A DNA stretch of 34,721 bases from Prevotella sp. (GCA_024692385.1 JAILMS010000154.1:1-34721), one strand, 5' to 3'. Counted from the stretch's first letter, positions 15,858 through 23,704 are shown. Made by a program: numbers and translations. Notes: generated by a model not told the origin, from the letters alone.

Positions 15858-16271
15858 CTAGACAAACGGTATTTGTGACAGGGCGTCGGCTATCTTCTCA
15901 ACGCCATCCTGCAGAGGGCCGCTGACCATCCCTTTCAGCATAAAGGGAATATCGGCCTGAACAGTAACCTTCATCTTGCTGGCGGTATCACTGACAGGCA
16001 ACACCTGAATCCACAGATTGAAGGCTAGTGGTGACTGTTCGGTTTCAAACTTCACACACTTATTCTCCTCGCGGTCGCAGATACGCAATTTGATAGTACC
16101 TACAGGCGACACACTGACCTGTACGGAGTCGCTATCAAACTGAAAGTCCTGCAGCTTATCCTGTGGAATGCGGTCACGCACACGCTCCAGATTGCTCAGG
16201 TCACTGATATTACGATATACATCCTCTACAGGATATGGTATCTGCTTGATGCTACTTTCAAATTTAGTCAT
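15858..16271 (-). CDS. SRPBCC (START/polyketide-cyclase-like) family protein
   Basis: This 137-residue cytoplasmic protein has the START-like alpha/beta helix-grip layout. It opens with MTKFESSIKQIPYPVEDVYRNISDLSNLERVRDRIP, here described in pieces: an initial beta strand, then the PVEDVYRNISDLSNL helix. Strand-rich VSVSPVGTIKLRI and a long C-terminal helix (SGPLQDGVEKIADALSQIP) follow. Such folds bind hydrophobic ligands; the ligand here is unknown. The ATG at 16271 is chosen because it matches the fold start and overlaps the pyrE stop by 8 bp; an earlier in-frame start at 16307 would lie well inside pyrE. Coupling to pyrE suggests coexpression. Confidence 0.75.
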   Translation of the reverse strand: MTKFESSIKQIPYPVEDVYRNISDLSNLERVRDRIPQDKLQDFQFDSDSVQVSVSPVGTIKLRICDREENKCVKFETEQSPLAFNLWIQVLPVSDTASKMKVTVQADIPFMLKGMVSGPLQDGVEKIADALSQIPFV

Positions 16272-16902
16272 TCTGTTTCCAAGTACTTGGTGACTTACGC
16301 CACTCATTCAACACTTCAATTTCCTCTTTCTTGATGTAGCCAGTCTCAGCAGCCTGTTCCAATACGGCAGCATAGTCACTTAACGTGATGAGCTTGACAC
16401 CAGCCTCACGGAAAGCCTCTTCAGCAACAGGGAAACCATAGGTAAATGAAGCAACCATACCAATCACCTCGACACCATACTGACGCAGTGCCTCAACAGC
16501 CTTCAGGCTACTACCACCAGTAGAGATGAGATCCTCTACAACGATGACCTTGATACCTTTCTTCAGTTCACCTTCTACCTGGTTACCCATTCCATGATCT
16601 TTTGGCTTCGGACGTACATAAGCATAAGGAAGTCCCAGCTCATCAGCCACCAGCGCGCCCTGAGCAATAGCTCCTGTAGCAACACCTGCTACAGCCTCAG
16701 CCTCAGGAAAGTTTTTCTGGATGAGGTGACACAACTCCAGTTTTACAAACGAGCGAACATCGGCAAAGCCTAATGTCTTTCGGTTGTCGGTATAGATGGG
16801 TGACTTCCAGCCTGAAGCCCATGTAAATGGCTCACTTGGCTGCAACTTGATGGCTTTAATATCCATCAGTTTCTGTGCAAAGAGTTTCTTAATAGTATCC
16901 AT
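16264..16902 (-). CDS. pyrE: Orotate phosphoribosyltransferase
   Basis: PyrE joins orotate to PRPP to give orotidine 5'-phosphate, the fifth step of pyrimidine synthesis. The type I phosphoribosyltransferase fold is evident: SGWKSPIYTDNR (residues 30-41), AGVATGAIAQGALVA (72-86), YVRPKPKDHGMGNQVEG (95-111) and the PRPP loop VVEDLISTGGSS (121-132). Length of 212 residues is normal. It leads a four-gene minus-strand cluster. A TACTTTTG -7 box lies just upstream, and the gene is divergent from a TonB-like receptor. Confidence 0.96.
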   Translation of the reverse strand: MDTIKKLFAQKLMDIKAIKLQPSEPFTWASGWKSPIYTDNRKTLGFADVRSFVKLELCHLIQKNFPEAEAVAGVATGAIAQGALVADELGLPYAYVRPKPKDHGMGNQVEGELKKGIKVIVVEDLISTGGSSLKAVEALRQYGVEVIGMVASFTYGFPVAEEAFREAGVKLITLSDYAAVLEQAAETGYIKKEEIEVLNEWRKSPSTWKQND

Positions 16903-16920
16903 TTCTCACAAATTTTGGTG

Positions 16921-16928
16921 CAAAAGTA
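16921..16928 (-). promoter_or_regulatory. -7 box of the pyrE operon
   Basis: Read on the minus strand this is TACTTTTG, a match to TAnnTTTG, 18 bp before the pyrE ATG. No equally good -7 box is seen for the divergent receptor gene at 17009. Confidence 0.6.
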
Positions 16929-17008
16929 CAAAAATAATATGAATTATGTACGAAGATATAAGATTTATTTTAAACCTTTCTTATATTGATACGTCTTATT
17001 CATGTATT

Positions 17009-19567
17009 ATGAACAGACTACTATTCTCATTGATGGCGATAGCATGTACTATCGCAGCATTCGCACAAGGAAGCGTAAAAGGAAAAGTGATAGACAAGCA
17101 GACCGACGAGGTGCTGCAGTTTGTAAACGTGGCTGTACACAATGCCTCCGGTAAACTCATCAAGGGTGGCATTACAGATGCCAACGGACAGTTCCATATC
17201 AGTGGACTGGCCGATGGACAGTATAAGTTGCAGGTATCGTTTGTGGGTTATAAGTCGCTGACAAGACAGTTCACCTTGTCAGCCAACCGCCGTCACGAGC
17301 ACTTCAACGCACTTTATCTGGCTGAAGACACCAAGACACTTCGCGAGGTACAAGTAACAGGTCAACGTTCACAGATGAAACTGGAGGTTGACCGTAAGGT
17401 ATTCAGCGTAGACCAAGTATTAGCTGCTGCAGGAGGTAACGTAACAGACCTACTGGAGAATATTCCCAGCATCGAGGTAACTACCGACGGTGAGATCTCG
17501 CTGCGTGGCAACTCCAGCGTAGAAGTTTGGATTAATGGAAAGGCCAGCGGACTCACCACTGACAACCGTTATGAAATCCTGCAACAGATTCCTGCCGAAA
17601 GCATCGAGAAGATAGAGGTTATCGACAACCCATCAGCTAAATTCTCACCAGAGGGCTCGGCAGGTATCATCAACATCGTACTGAAACGCGACCGAAAGGC
17701 AGGCTATTACGGTTCACTGCAGGTTGGTGCCAACAACCACAAGGGCTATAACACCAGTGGTAACATCAATTACTCAAGCGGTGTACTCGATGCTTATGCC
17801 AACGTAGGATTCCGTCAGCGTGGTGGCAGTGGTGGCAGTGAGAGCGAACAGCACTACAAGCAGACCAATGAATACCAGAACTACGTCACCGATAGTGAAA
17901 ACAAAGGACGTAACATCTTTGCACGAGCAGGTCTGACGTGGCATCTTACTAAGAAAGACGACCTCTCACTGGGTGGCATGATGCTGTATGGCAAGCCAAC
18001 CAGCACGACCACCACTCCTTATCACTATGGCACCATCGGCGCATCACAGGACACCTATCAGATGTTCCGTCTCAATGAAGGAAGTGGTACGCATCAAATG
18101 TATCATGGAGAACTTGGCTATGAACACCGATTCAGCGATACCCACAAGCTGACAGCCAACATCTCTTATCAGCGTTGGATGGGTGATAATGACAACAACT
18201 ATCGCGACTCCATCTGGTACATGCCAAACTCAACGCAGGCAACTGTTCCCTCTACCACCTATAGTTATCAGCAACGCCCTATTAACATGCGCAACCGTTC
18301 ATGGGAGGTTAAGCTTGACTACGAGAACCAGCTGACAAAAGACCTTAAGTTAGAGGCTGGCTACAATGGTCGTTACTCTCACGAGAACTCACCCCAAGAG
18401 TCGTATGAGGCCAACAGCTGGGACGGAAGCGGTATGACGGAAGACCAGAAATACTACAACCGCTTCATCTACTCAATGGACACCCATGCTCTCTATGCTA
18501 CTGTAAATGCCAGATTAGGAAAGTGGGGCCTCATGGCAGGACTGCGTGGCGAATACTGGAAGGTAAATACGGAGAGCTACAACTATGCCCAAGAACATGG
18601 CACTCAGGCGAAGGATGCACCTTACAAGAAGGATTTCTTCCAGCTCTTCCCGTCTTTATTCCTAAACTACAACCTCACAGAGACCGCTCAACTGCAGTTG
18701 AACTACACACGTCGTCTTCGTCGTCCATGGGGTGGACAGCTCAACTCATTCAAGAACACACGCGATGCCTCTATGGTAGAGTTTGGTAATCCAGAGCTGA
18801 CACCAGAATATACCCATTCACTGTCTCTGAATTTCTTAAAGACATGGGCTGAGCACACGCTGAGTATTTCTACCTATTATCGTCCCACTACCGATGTTAT
18901 GCAGCGCATCCGCTATCAGAATAGCACTGATGGTATGATGTATATGACACAGAAGAACCTGACCAAGCGTCAGAGCCTTGGTGTAGAGATTATCGGCAAG
19001 AATAAGCTGTGGCGCATCCTCGACCTGACAACCACCATCAATGGCTACTACAACAAGCTTGATGGCTATGACTATATCATCGAGGGCCAGCACGTCGTTG
19101 GTGAAGGCGATGAGAGCTTCTCATGGGATGCCCGTATGCTGGCATCAGTCATTCTGCCCTACGATCTCTCTATCCAAGCAACAGGTAACTACCGCTCACG
19201 CGGTGTCATCACACAGGGTTATCGCAAGCCCAACGGCTCACTGGATTTAGGACTGCGCAAGAGTTTCTTCAATAAGAAGATTGCCCTGGCACTGAACTGG
19301 CGCGATGTCTTTAACACCCGTCACTGGGAGAACTATACAGAGAGCGACACCTTCTGGCGTCATCAGAAGAACTGGCGCGACCCACGCGTAAACATTCAGC
19401 TGACCTGGAACTTCGGTAATATGAATAATGACAAGAAGCGTGAAGGTCGCGAAGGAAGCGATGACTTACAACCATCACCTCTGGATCAACAACAGCCACA
19501 AAATACTTTCTCGAATGGCAATAATGCCTTCCCGAATAACAACAATGGTGGCGGAGGAGAAGACTAA
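17009..19567 (+). CDS. Outer-membrane beta-barrel receptor with carboxypeptidase-regulatory-like domain
   Basis: This 852-residue outer-membrane protein has a signal peptide, MNRLLFSLMAIACTIAAFAQ. It is followed by a CarboxypepD_reg-like domain (about 20-105; GKVIDKQTDEVLQFVNVAV, ITDANGQFHISGL), a TonB-plug-like region (about 115-225; VLAAAGGNVTDLLENIPSIEV, LRGNSSVEVWINGK, PSAKFSPEGSAGIINIVLKR) and a large beta-barrel of the OMP_b-brl_3 type. After the last strand (VNIQLTWNFGNM), a ~50-residue Gln/Asn/Gly-rich tail follows. The substrate is unknown and no SusD-type partner is adjacent. The ATG at 17009 gives the signal peptide; an earlier ATG at 16946 would not. It stands alone, closed by a strong terminator. 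Confidence 0.87.
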   Translation: MNRLLFSLMAIACTIAAFAQGSVKGKVIDKQTDEVLQFVNVAVHNASGKLIKGGITDANGQFHISGLADGQYKLQVSFVGYKSLTRQFTLSANRRHEHFNALYLAEDTKTLREVQVTGQRSQMKLEVDRKVFSVDQVLAAAGGNVTDLLENIPSIEVTTDGEISLRGNSSVEVWINGKASGLTTDNRYEILQQIPAESIEKIEVIDNPSAKFSPEGSAGIINIVLKRDRKAGYYGSLQVGANNHKGYNTSGNINYSSGVLDAYANVGFRQRGGSGGSESEQHYKQTNEYQNYVTDSENKGRNIFARAGLTWHLTKKDDLSLGGMMLYGKPTSTTTTPYHYGTIGASQDTYQMFRLNEGSGTHQMYHGELGYEHRFSDTHKLTANISYQRWMGDNDNNYRDSIWYMPNSTQATVPSTTYSYQQRPINMRNRSWEVKLDYENQLTKDLKLEAGYNGRYSHENSPQESYEANSWDGSGMTEDQKYYNRFIYSMDTHALYATVNARLGKWGLMAGLRGEYWKVNTESYNYAQEHGTQAKDAPYKKDFFQLFPSLFLNYNLTETAQLQLNYTRRLRRPWGGQLNSFKNTRDASMVEFGNPELTPEYTHSLSLNFLKTWAEHTLSISTYYRPTTDVMQRIRYQNSTDGMMYMTQKNLTKRQSLGVEIIGKNKLWRILDLTTTINGYYNKLDGYDYIIEGQHVVGEGDESFSWDARMLASVILPYDLSIQATGNYRSRGVITQGYRKPNGSLDLGLRKSFFNKKIALALNWRDVFNTRHWENYTESDTFWRHQKNWRDPRVNIQLTWNFGNMNNDKKREGREGSDDLQPSPLDQQQPQNTFSNGNNAFPNNNNGGGGED

Positions 19568-19574
19568 TACGATT

Positions 19575-19610
19575 AAAAACCCAAAGAAAAGCGTTTTTCT
19601 TTGGGTTTTT
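19575..19610. terminator. Terminator after the 17009 receptor gene
   Basis: Stem AAAAACCCAAAGAAAA pairs with TTTTCTTTGGGTTTTT around a short loop. It sits 8 bp after the receptor stop and 2 bp before the -33 box of the thiamine operon, insulating the two units. Confidence 0.9.
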
Positions 19611-19611
19611 A

Positions 19612-19643
19612 TTTGGTGAGTTCCTGTTTTTTGTTTACCTTTG
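19612..19643 (+). promoter_or_regulatory. Promoter of the thiamine salvage operon
   Basis: The -33 box TTTG (19612-19615) and -7 box TACCTTTG (19636-19643) are spaced by exactly 20 bp, a near-ideal Bacteroidota primary promoter. Transcription should begin near 19650, just upstream of the riboswitch. Confidence 0.85.
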
Positions 19644-19663
19644 CACCCGATTTAGCAAAGTGC

Positions 19664-19743
19664 TTATCAAGGGGTGCCCACGGTTGTGGGCTGAGATGAT
19701 ACCCTCCAACCTGACACGGATAATGCTGGCGTAGGGATGATAG
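19664..19743 (+). promoter_or_regulatory. TPP riboswitch (THI element) aptamer
   Basis: This is a canonical thiamine-pyrophosphate aptamer. P1 is TTATCA (19664-19669) with TGATAG (19738-19743). P2 pairs GGGT (19672-19675) with ACCC (19701-19704). P3 is GCCCAC/GTGGGC (19676-19691) with a GGTT loop. The conserved CTGAGA and the ACCTGA...GGATAATGCTGGCGTAGGGA region, which bind the pyrimidine and the pyrophosphate, are intact. It controls the receptor-pnuT-TPK operon starting at 19795. High TPP should turn expression off. Confidence 0.97.
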
Positions 19744-19755
19744 AGTAACTGAACA

Positions 19756-19786
19756 ACCCCTTATTTTGTAGTATTAATAAATAAGG
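19756..19786 (+). promoter_or_regulatory. Probable riboswitch expression platform
   Basis: CCTTATTT (19759-19766) can pair with AAATAAGG (19779-19786), which ends 8 nt before the ATG at 19795. Alternatively ACCCCTT (19756-19762) can pair with AAGGGGT (19669-19675), the 5' strand of aptamer P2. The two pairings exclude each other. This gives a simple off/on switch for translation initiation; no U-run follows, so a terminator is unlikely. Confidence 0.55.
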
Positions 19787-19794
19787 TAAAAGAA

Positions 19795-22068
19795 ATGAGA
19801 TTGTTTTTCATGACGGCTCTATTGGGCGTAGTGACTGCCCAAGCAGCCGAGGTGGACACACAACTGGACACGCTGAAAAGCGTGGAGTTGCAGAACGTAC
19901 AGGTAGTAGCAACACGAGCTACCAAGAAAACACCTGTAGCATTTACGAATGTCAACAAGGAACAGCTGAAGGCTGTCAATTTCGGACAGGACATTCCCTA
20001 TCTCCTGTCACTGACACCAAGCATTACGATGACCTCAGATGCTGGTAACGGTATTGGCTACACTTCACTGCGTGTTCGCGGTACCGACCCCAGCCGTATC
20101 AACATCACGGCCAATGGCATCCCCATGAACGATGCCGAGAGTGCCCAGCTCTACTGGGTCAACATGGGCGACTTCGCCAGCAGCGTACAGTCTATGCAGA
20201 TTCAGCGTGGTGTAGGAACGTCAACCAACGGTTCTGGCGCTTTTGGTGCTACACTGAACATGCAGACAGAGAACATTGGCGTAGAGCCATTCATCGGACT
20301 GGACCTGAGCGGTGGCAGCTACTACTCACACAAGCAGACGCTGCGTTTTGGCACTGGTCTGTTGGGGGAGCACTGGGGTATTCAGGGCCGTCTGTCGAAC
20401 ATCGGCTCAAAGGGTTATCTGGAGCGTGCCTCTACCAAACTGAACTCCTACTTCTTGCAGGCAGGCTACTTTGGTGAGAATACCATGGTGAAGTTCATCA
20501 CCTTCAACGGTATTGAAGAAACCTACCACGCATGGAACTACACGTCGAAGTACGAGCAGAGCCTCTATGGACGTCGCTACAACTCATGTGGCGAGTACTA
20601 CGATGCTGACGGCAACACCCGCTACTACGACAACCAGACGGACAACTACCATCAGCAGAACTACCAGCTGATCTGGAACCAGCGTCTCAGCAACGTGCTG
20701 AGCCTCAACGCCGCACTGCACTATACCAAGGGACAGGGTTACTATGAGGAGTACAAGCGCAAGCGTACCTTGTTTGAATACGGTCTGGACAACCAAATGA
20801 CCTGGGCTACGAGCGACCTGGTACGTCAGAAAAAGATGGACAACGACTTCTATGGTGTCGTAGCCTCCATTCAGTATGACAACAAGAGCAACCTGCAGGC
20901 TACCTTCGGTGGTGGTTGGAACAAGTACGATGGCAACCACTTTGGATTGGTGAAGTGGGTAAAGAGCCCCGTCGACGCGCTGCTGCCTGACCACAAATAC
21001 TATGACAACAACACCAAGAAGACTGACTTCAACGTCTATGGCAAGGTGACCTACGGACTCTTCGCTGGCCTTAACGCCTACGTCGACCTGCAATACCGCC
21101 ATGTGGGTGTCAAGATGGAAGGTCCTACGGACGAAATCAATTGGGACAACAACCAGCGCATCGTCTACAACATGGACGAGTCGTTCAACTTCTTCAATCC
21201 TAAGTTCGGACTGAACTACGACATCACCCCCAACCACAAGGTGTATGCTTCGTACGCCATTGCCCACAAGGAGCCTACCCGCAACAACTTCGAGAACAAC
21301 ATCAATGCCGAACTGGAGATGCCCAAGGCTGAGCGTCTGAACGACCTAGAGCTTGGCTACAAGTACCAGAGCAAGGTATTCACTGCTGGTGCCAACTTCT
21401 ACTGGATGAACTACAAAGACCAGTTTGTGTTGACAGGTGAGATCGACAAGATTGGCGAGGCTATCACCCGCAATGTCGACAAGAGCTACCGCCTCGGCGT
21501 AGAGATTGAGGCTGCCCTGAAGCCCGTCGACTGGTTCCGTTGGGATGTTAATGCCACCTGGTCTAAGAACCAAGTGAAGGGCATCACCGTGAAACTGACA
21601 GACAAAAGTGTTGCTGACCTGGGTAACCAGCCGCTTGCTTTCTCACCCGAATGGATTGCCAACAACATCTTCACCTTTAACTACAAGGGTCTGAAGGCCA
21701 GCATCCAGAGCCAGTATGTAGGCGAGCAGTATATGACCAACACGGGCTTTAAGAGCTATCAGACGCTTGACGACAATGGTCAGCCTACTAATGTCAGCAT
21801 GATGCTCGACAGTCACTTCACCACCAACATCGACCTGTCATACAACTTCAAGTTGCCTAAGTTCGGTGTGAAGGATATCACCATTGGTGTATCGCTCTAC
21901 AACATCTTCTCAGCAGAGTACGACAACAACGGATGGGCTGCGCCTGCTTACGAGAAGGAAAACGGCAAAGTCGTTGCTAAGGGTAAGAGCGCCTCTGACC
22001 AGTATGAAGCCGGCTTTGCCCCCTCTGCCCCATTCAACATGATGGCACACCTGTCGATTAATTTTTAG
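19795..22068 (+). CDS. TonB-dependent receptor, probable thiamine/thiamine-derivative uptake
   Basis: The product is a 757-residue outer-membrane TonB-dependent receptor. It has a short signal peptide (MRLFFMTALLGVVTAQAAE), a TonB-box-like segment VELQNVQVVATRATKK (near 30-45), a plug domain (about 50-165; DIPYLLSLTPSITMTSDAG, SLRVRGTDPSRINITANGIP, VQSMQIQRGVGTSTNGSGAFG) and a 22-strand-type barrel ending in a strand with terminal Phe (MMAHLSINF). The riboswitch upstream and the following pnuT and thiamine pyrophosphokinase genes point to thiamine as substrate. This arrangement is known in Bacteroides, where the receptor, PnuT and kinase form a TPP-regulated salvage operon. Energy comes from TonB-ExbBD, not encoded here. 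Confidence 0.93.
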   Translation: MRLFFMTALLGVVTAQAAEVDTQLDTLKSVELQNVQVVATRATKKTPVAFTNVNKEQLKAVNFGQDIPYLLSLTPSITMTSDAGNGIGYTSLRVRGTDPSRINITANGIPMNDAESAQLYWVNMGDFASSVQSMQIQRGVGTSTNGSGAFGATLNMQTENIGVEPFIGLDLSGGSYYSHKQTLRFGTGLLGEHWGIQGRLSNIGSKGYLERASTKLNSYFLQAGYFGENTMVKFITFNGIEETYHAWNYTSKYEQSLYGRRYNSCGEYYDADGNTRYYDNQTDNYHQQNYQLIWNQRLSNVLSLNAALHYTKGQGYYEEYKRKRTLFEYGLDNQMTWATSDLVRQKKMDNDFYGVVASIQYDNKSNLQATFGGGWNKYDGNHFGLVKWVKSPVDALLPDHKYYDNNTKKTDFNVYGKVTYGLFAGLNAYVDLQYRHVGVKMEGPTDEINWDNNQRIVYNMDESFNFFNPKFGLNYDITPNHKVYASYAIAHKEPTRNNFENNINAELEMPKAERLNDLELGYKYQSKVFTAGANFYWMNYKDQFVLTGEIDKIGEAITRNVDKSYRLGVEIEAALKPVDWFRWDVNATWSKNQVKGITVKLTDKSVADLGNQPLAFSPEWIANNIFTFNYKGLKASIQSQYVGEQYMTNTGFKSYQTLDDNGQPTNVSMMLDSHFTTNIDLSYNFKLPKFGVKDITIGVSLYNIFSAEYDNNGWAAPAYEKENGKVVAKGKSASDQYEAGFAPSAPFNMMAHLSINF

Positions 22069-22087
22069 TTGACAGTTGACAGTTAAA
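22067..22087 (+). repeat. Heptamer array (AGTTGAC) between receptor stop and pnuT start
   Basis: Three 7-bp steps, AGTTGAC, AGTTGAC and AGTTAAA, begin within the receptor's stop codon and end at the first base of the pnuT ATG. The same heptamer family is found at 26980-27009 before ribD. Confidence 0.8.
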
Positions 22088-22668
22088 TGATGACACTAGA
22101 CTGGCTTGACATATTGACCACGATACTCGGCCTGATATACATCTGGCTGGAGTATCGTGCTCATATTGCCCTCTGGGTGATAGGTATCATCATGCCAGTA
22201 CTCGATGCCATTCTCTATTGGCAACATGGACTTTATGGCGATGCGGGTATGGCATGCTACTATACGCTGGCAGCCTTCTACGGCCTCTTCGTTTGGAAGT
22301 TTGTAAAGACACGTAAGAAGAAAGAGCCGTTGCCCATCGTCTATATGCCACGCAGCAAGTATCTCCCCGCCATTATCTTTTTCTTCGTGTCGTGGGGTGC
22401 CGTCTATTATGTCTTGATTACGTGGACAGACTCTACTGTTCCCGTGCTCGACTCGTTCACCAATGCCCTGTCGTTTGTAGGCATGTGGGCATTGGCTCGT
22501 AAATACGTGGAACAGTGGCTCTTCTGGATGGTGGTCGACATCGTCTGCACTATCCTCTATATACAAAAAGGAATTCCTTTCAAGGCAGGGCTTTACGGAC
22601 TCTATGTGGTCATCGCCATTGCCGGCTATTATAAATGGAGAAGCGTGGCGAAAAACATTAAAGAATGA
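22087..22668 (+). CDS. pnuT: PnuC-family thiamine transporter (PnuT)
   Basis: This 193-residue inner-membrane protein of the PnuC family has about six or seven transmembrane helices. Family features include the opening helix with LEYRAHIALWVIGIIMPVLDAILYW (described by its key Trp/Glu positions near residues 20-45), GLYGDAGMACYYTLAAFYGLF and the C-terminal DIVCTILYIQKGIPFKAGLY. PnuC-type carriers move vitamins by facilitated diffusion, trapped by phosphorylation inside the cell. The riboswitch-controlled operon and the adjacent TPP-forming kinase argue for thiamine as substrate. The stop overlaps the kinase start as ATGA, so the two are probably translationally coupled. Confidence 0.9.
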   Translation: MMTLDWLDILTTILGLIYIWLEYRAHIALWVIGIIMPVLDAILYWQHGLYGDAGMACYYTLAAFYGLFVWKFVKTRKKKEPLPIVYMPRSKYLPAIIFFFVSWGAVYYVLITWTDSTVPVLDSFTNALSFVGMWALARKYVEQWLFWMVVDIVCTILYIQKGIPFKAGLYGLYVVIAIAGYYKWRSVAKNIKE

Positions 22669-23282
22669 TGAAAGTAATATATGATGCTGTTATTGTGGCT
22701 AATGGGCAGTATCCAAGCCACAAAGTACCCTTAAACATACTCCATCGGGCAAAACATCTTATTGCATGCGACGGAGCCATTGTTCCCCTCCTTTGGGAGG
22801 GGTTAAGAGAGGCTTGCATCATCGGTGACGGCGACTCGGTACCAGAGGAGTATCGTGACCGCCTTATTCAGATAGAAGAGCAGGACGACAACGACCTGAC
22901 CAAAGCCACGCGCTACTGTGTGGAACATGGTTGGAAGCGCATCGCCTACATTGGCTGCACAGGTAAGCGTGAGGACCACACCTTAGGAAACATCTCGCTC
23001 CTGATGCGCTACTATCGTGACATGGGGGTCGATGGCACCATGTTTACCGATTACGGCTTCTTCACCCCTGCCTACGGCGATCGTAGCTTCCCATCCATGA
23101 AAGGCCAGCAGGTAAGCCTCTTCAACTTCGGCAGCCACCAAATCACCTCCGAGGGGCTCCGCTGGGATGCCTACGAATTCTCGGAATGGTGGCAAGGCAC
23201 CCTCAACGAAGCCCTCAGCAAGACCTTCTCCATCCAAGCTGATGGTTACTATCTGGTCTATCAGACCTACGACGTGAAATAG
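22665..23282 (+). CDS. Thiamine pyrophosphokinase
   Basis: This 205-residue enzyme converts thiamine to TPP with ATP, trapping imported vitamin. TPK motifs are visible: LIACDGA (32-38), IIGDGDS (52-58), DDNDLTKA (74-81) and GCTGKREDHTLGNISLL (97-113, with the conserved Asp-His). The C-terminal beta-sandwich (about 135-205) includes QQVSLFNFG and SSEG-like turns. Its residues 41-50 (PLLWEGLREA) are encoded by a palindromic repeat shared with prmC, replacing the usual helix after the ACDGA loop. Two adjacent ATGs (22665, 22668) are possible starts; the first overlaps pnuT. It is last in the TPP-riboswitch operon. In Bacteroides the equivalent gene is called tnr3. Confidence 0.92.
   Translation: MMKVIYDAVIVANGQYPSHKVPLNILHRAKHLIACDGAIVPLLWEGLREACIIGDGDSVPEEYRDRLIQIEEQDDNDLTKATRYCVEHGWKRIAYIGCTGKREDHTLGNISLLMRYYRDMGVDGTMFTDYGFFTPAYGDRSFPSMKGQQVSLFNFGSHQITSEGLRWDAYEFSEWWQGTLNEALSKTFSIQADGYYLVYQTYDVK
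22785..22815. repeat. GC-rich palindromic element inside the TPK gene
   Basis: The hairpin CCCCTCC-TTTG-GGAGGGG (22785-22802) is followed by TTAAGAGAGGCTT. By eye it aligns without gaps to the element in prmC (27548-27578) at 24 of 31 positions. Here it is read with its first base as codon position 1. Confidence 0.75.
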
Positions 23283-23433
23283 ACCTAACAACCTAACATA
23301 ATCCACTAAAACACCTTTATACAAAGGGCTTAGATAATGTTAGGTCTGATTACCAGACCTAACATTAGACCCAACATATTTAACAGGTTGATAATTAAAC
23401 GATTACATTCGTTATGTTAGGGGTGTTAGGTCT
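23281..23433. repeat. Nested inverted-repeat element after TPK
   Basis: An outer near-perfect inverted pair (23281-23301 with 23412-23433, carrying AGACCTAACA and its complement) encloses a perfect 14-bp inner hairpin, TAATGTTAGGTCTG (23335-23348) with CAGACCTAACATTA (23354-23367) and a 5-nt loop. The unit AGACCTAACA occurs four times in alternating orientation, plus a degenerate copy near 23368. T5 follows the outer arm, so on the plus strand it may end the thiamine operon. Confidence 0.8.
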
Positions 23434-23443
23434 TTTTAAAAAA

Positions 23444-23467
23444 GGCACAAAACAAGGCACAAAACAA
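23444..23467. repeat. 12-bp perfect tandem duplication
   Basis: GGCACAAAACAA occurs twice head to tail, 10 bp after the nested inverted-repeat element. No function is apparent. Confidence 0.85.
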
Positions 23468-23495
23468 GAATACAGCTTATACAGCTGCGAGCCAA

Positions 23496-23562
23496 CTGTA
23501 GCCGTGCGTGGCTACAGCTAATACAGAAATGGGAACAGCTAATACGCAACTGTATTAGCTGT
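23496..23562. repeat. Pair of hairpins with shared ACAGCTAATAC unit
   Basis: The first hairpin is CTGTAGCC-GTGCGT-GGCTACAG (23496-23517). The second is ACAGCTAATAC-GCAACT-GTATTAGCTGT (23535-23562). The unit ACAGCTAATAC is also present at 23514-23524, so the two hairpins could re-pair with each other. Neither is followed by a U-run. Confidence 0.75.
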
Positions 23563-23588
23563 ATATCGCTCGGAAATATCCAAATTTA

Positions 23589-23620
23589 TTTGGTATTTCG
23601 CTCGATTTGCACTACCTTTG
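23589..23620 (+). promoter_or_regulatory. Upstream promoter cassette P1 before argS
   Basis: TTTG (23589-23592) and TACCTTTG (23613-23620) are 20 bp apart, with GTATTTCGCTCG in the spacer. The start of this transcript could form the hairpin CTTCGTCGAAG. Confidence 0.65.
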
Positions 23621-23673
23621 ACTTCGTCGAAGGTACTTAGCACTCGGAAATAAAAAGAAAAGCAAGCTTTCCT

Positions 23674-23704
23674 TTTGTATTTCTCTCGTTTTTTCGTACC
23701 TTTG
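23674..23704 (+). promoter_or_regulatory. Proximal promoter cassette P2 of argS
   Basis: TTTG (23674-23677) and TACCTTTG (23697-23704) are 19 bp apart, and the spacer again carries GTATTTCTCTCG. The -7 box ends 21 bp before the argS ATG at 23726. Confidence 0.8.

Noticed and set aside
20584-21267. 227-codon minus-strand open frame inside the thiamine receptor gene
   Set aside because: Val-rich antisense shadow of the receptor, with no start context or family likeness.
23281-23562. Possible CRISPR array
   Set aside because: Repeats alternate in orientation, have unequal spacing and no regular unique spacers; no cas genes nearby.
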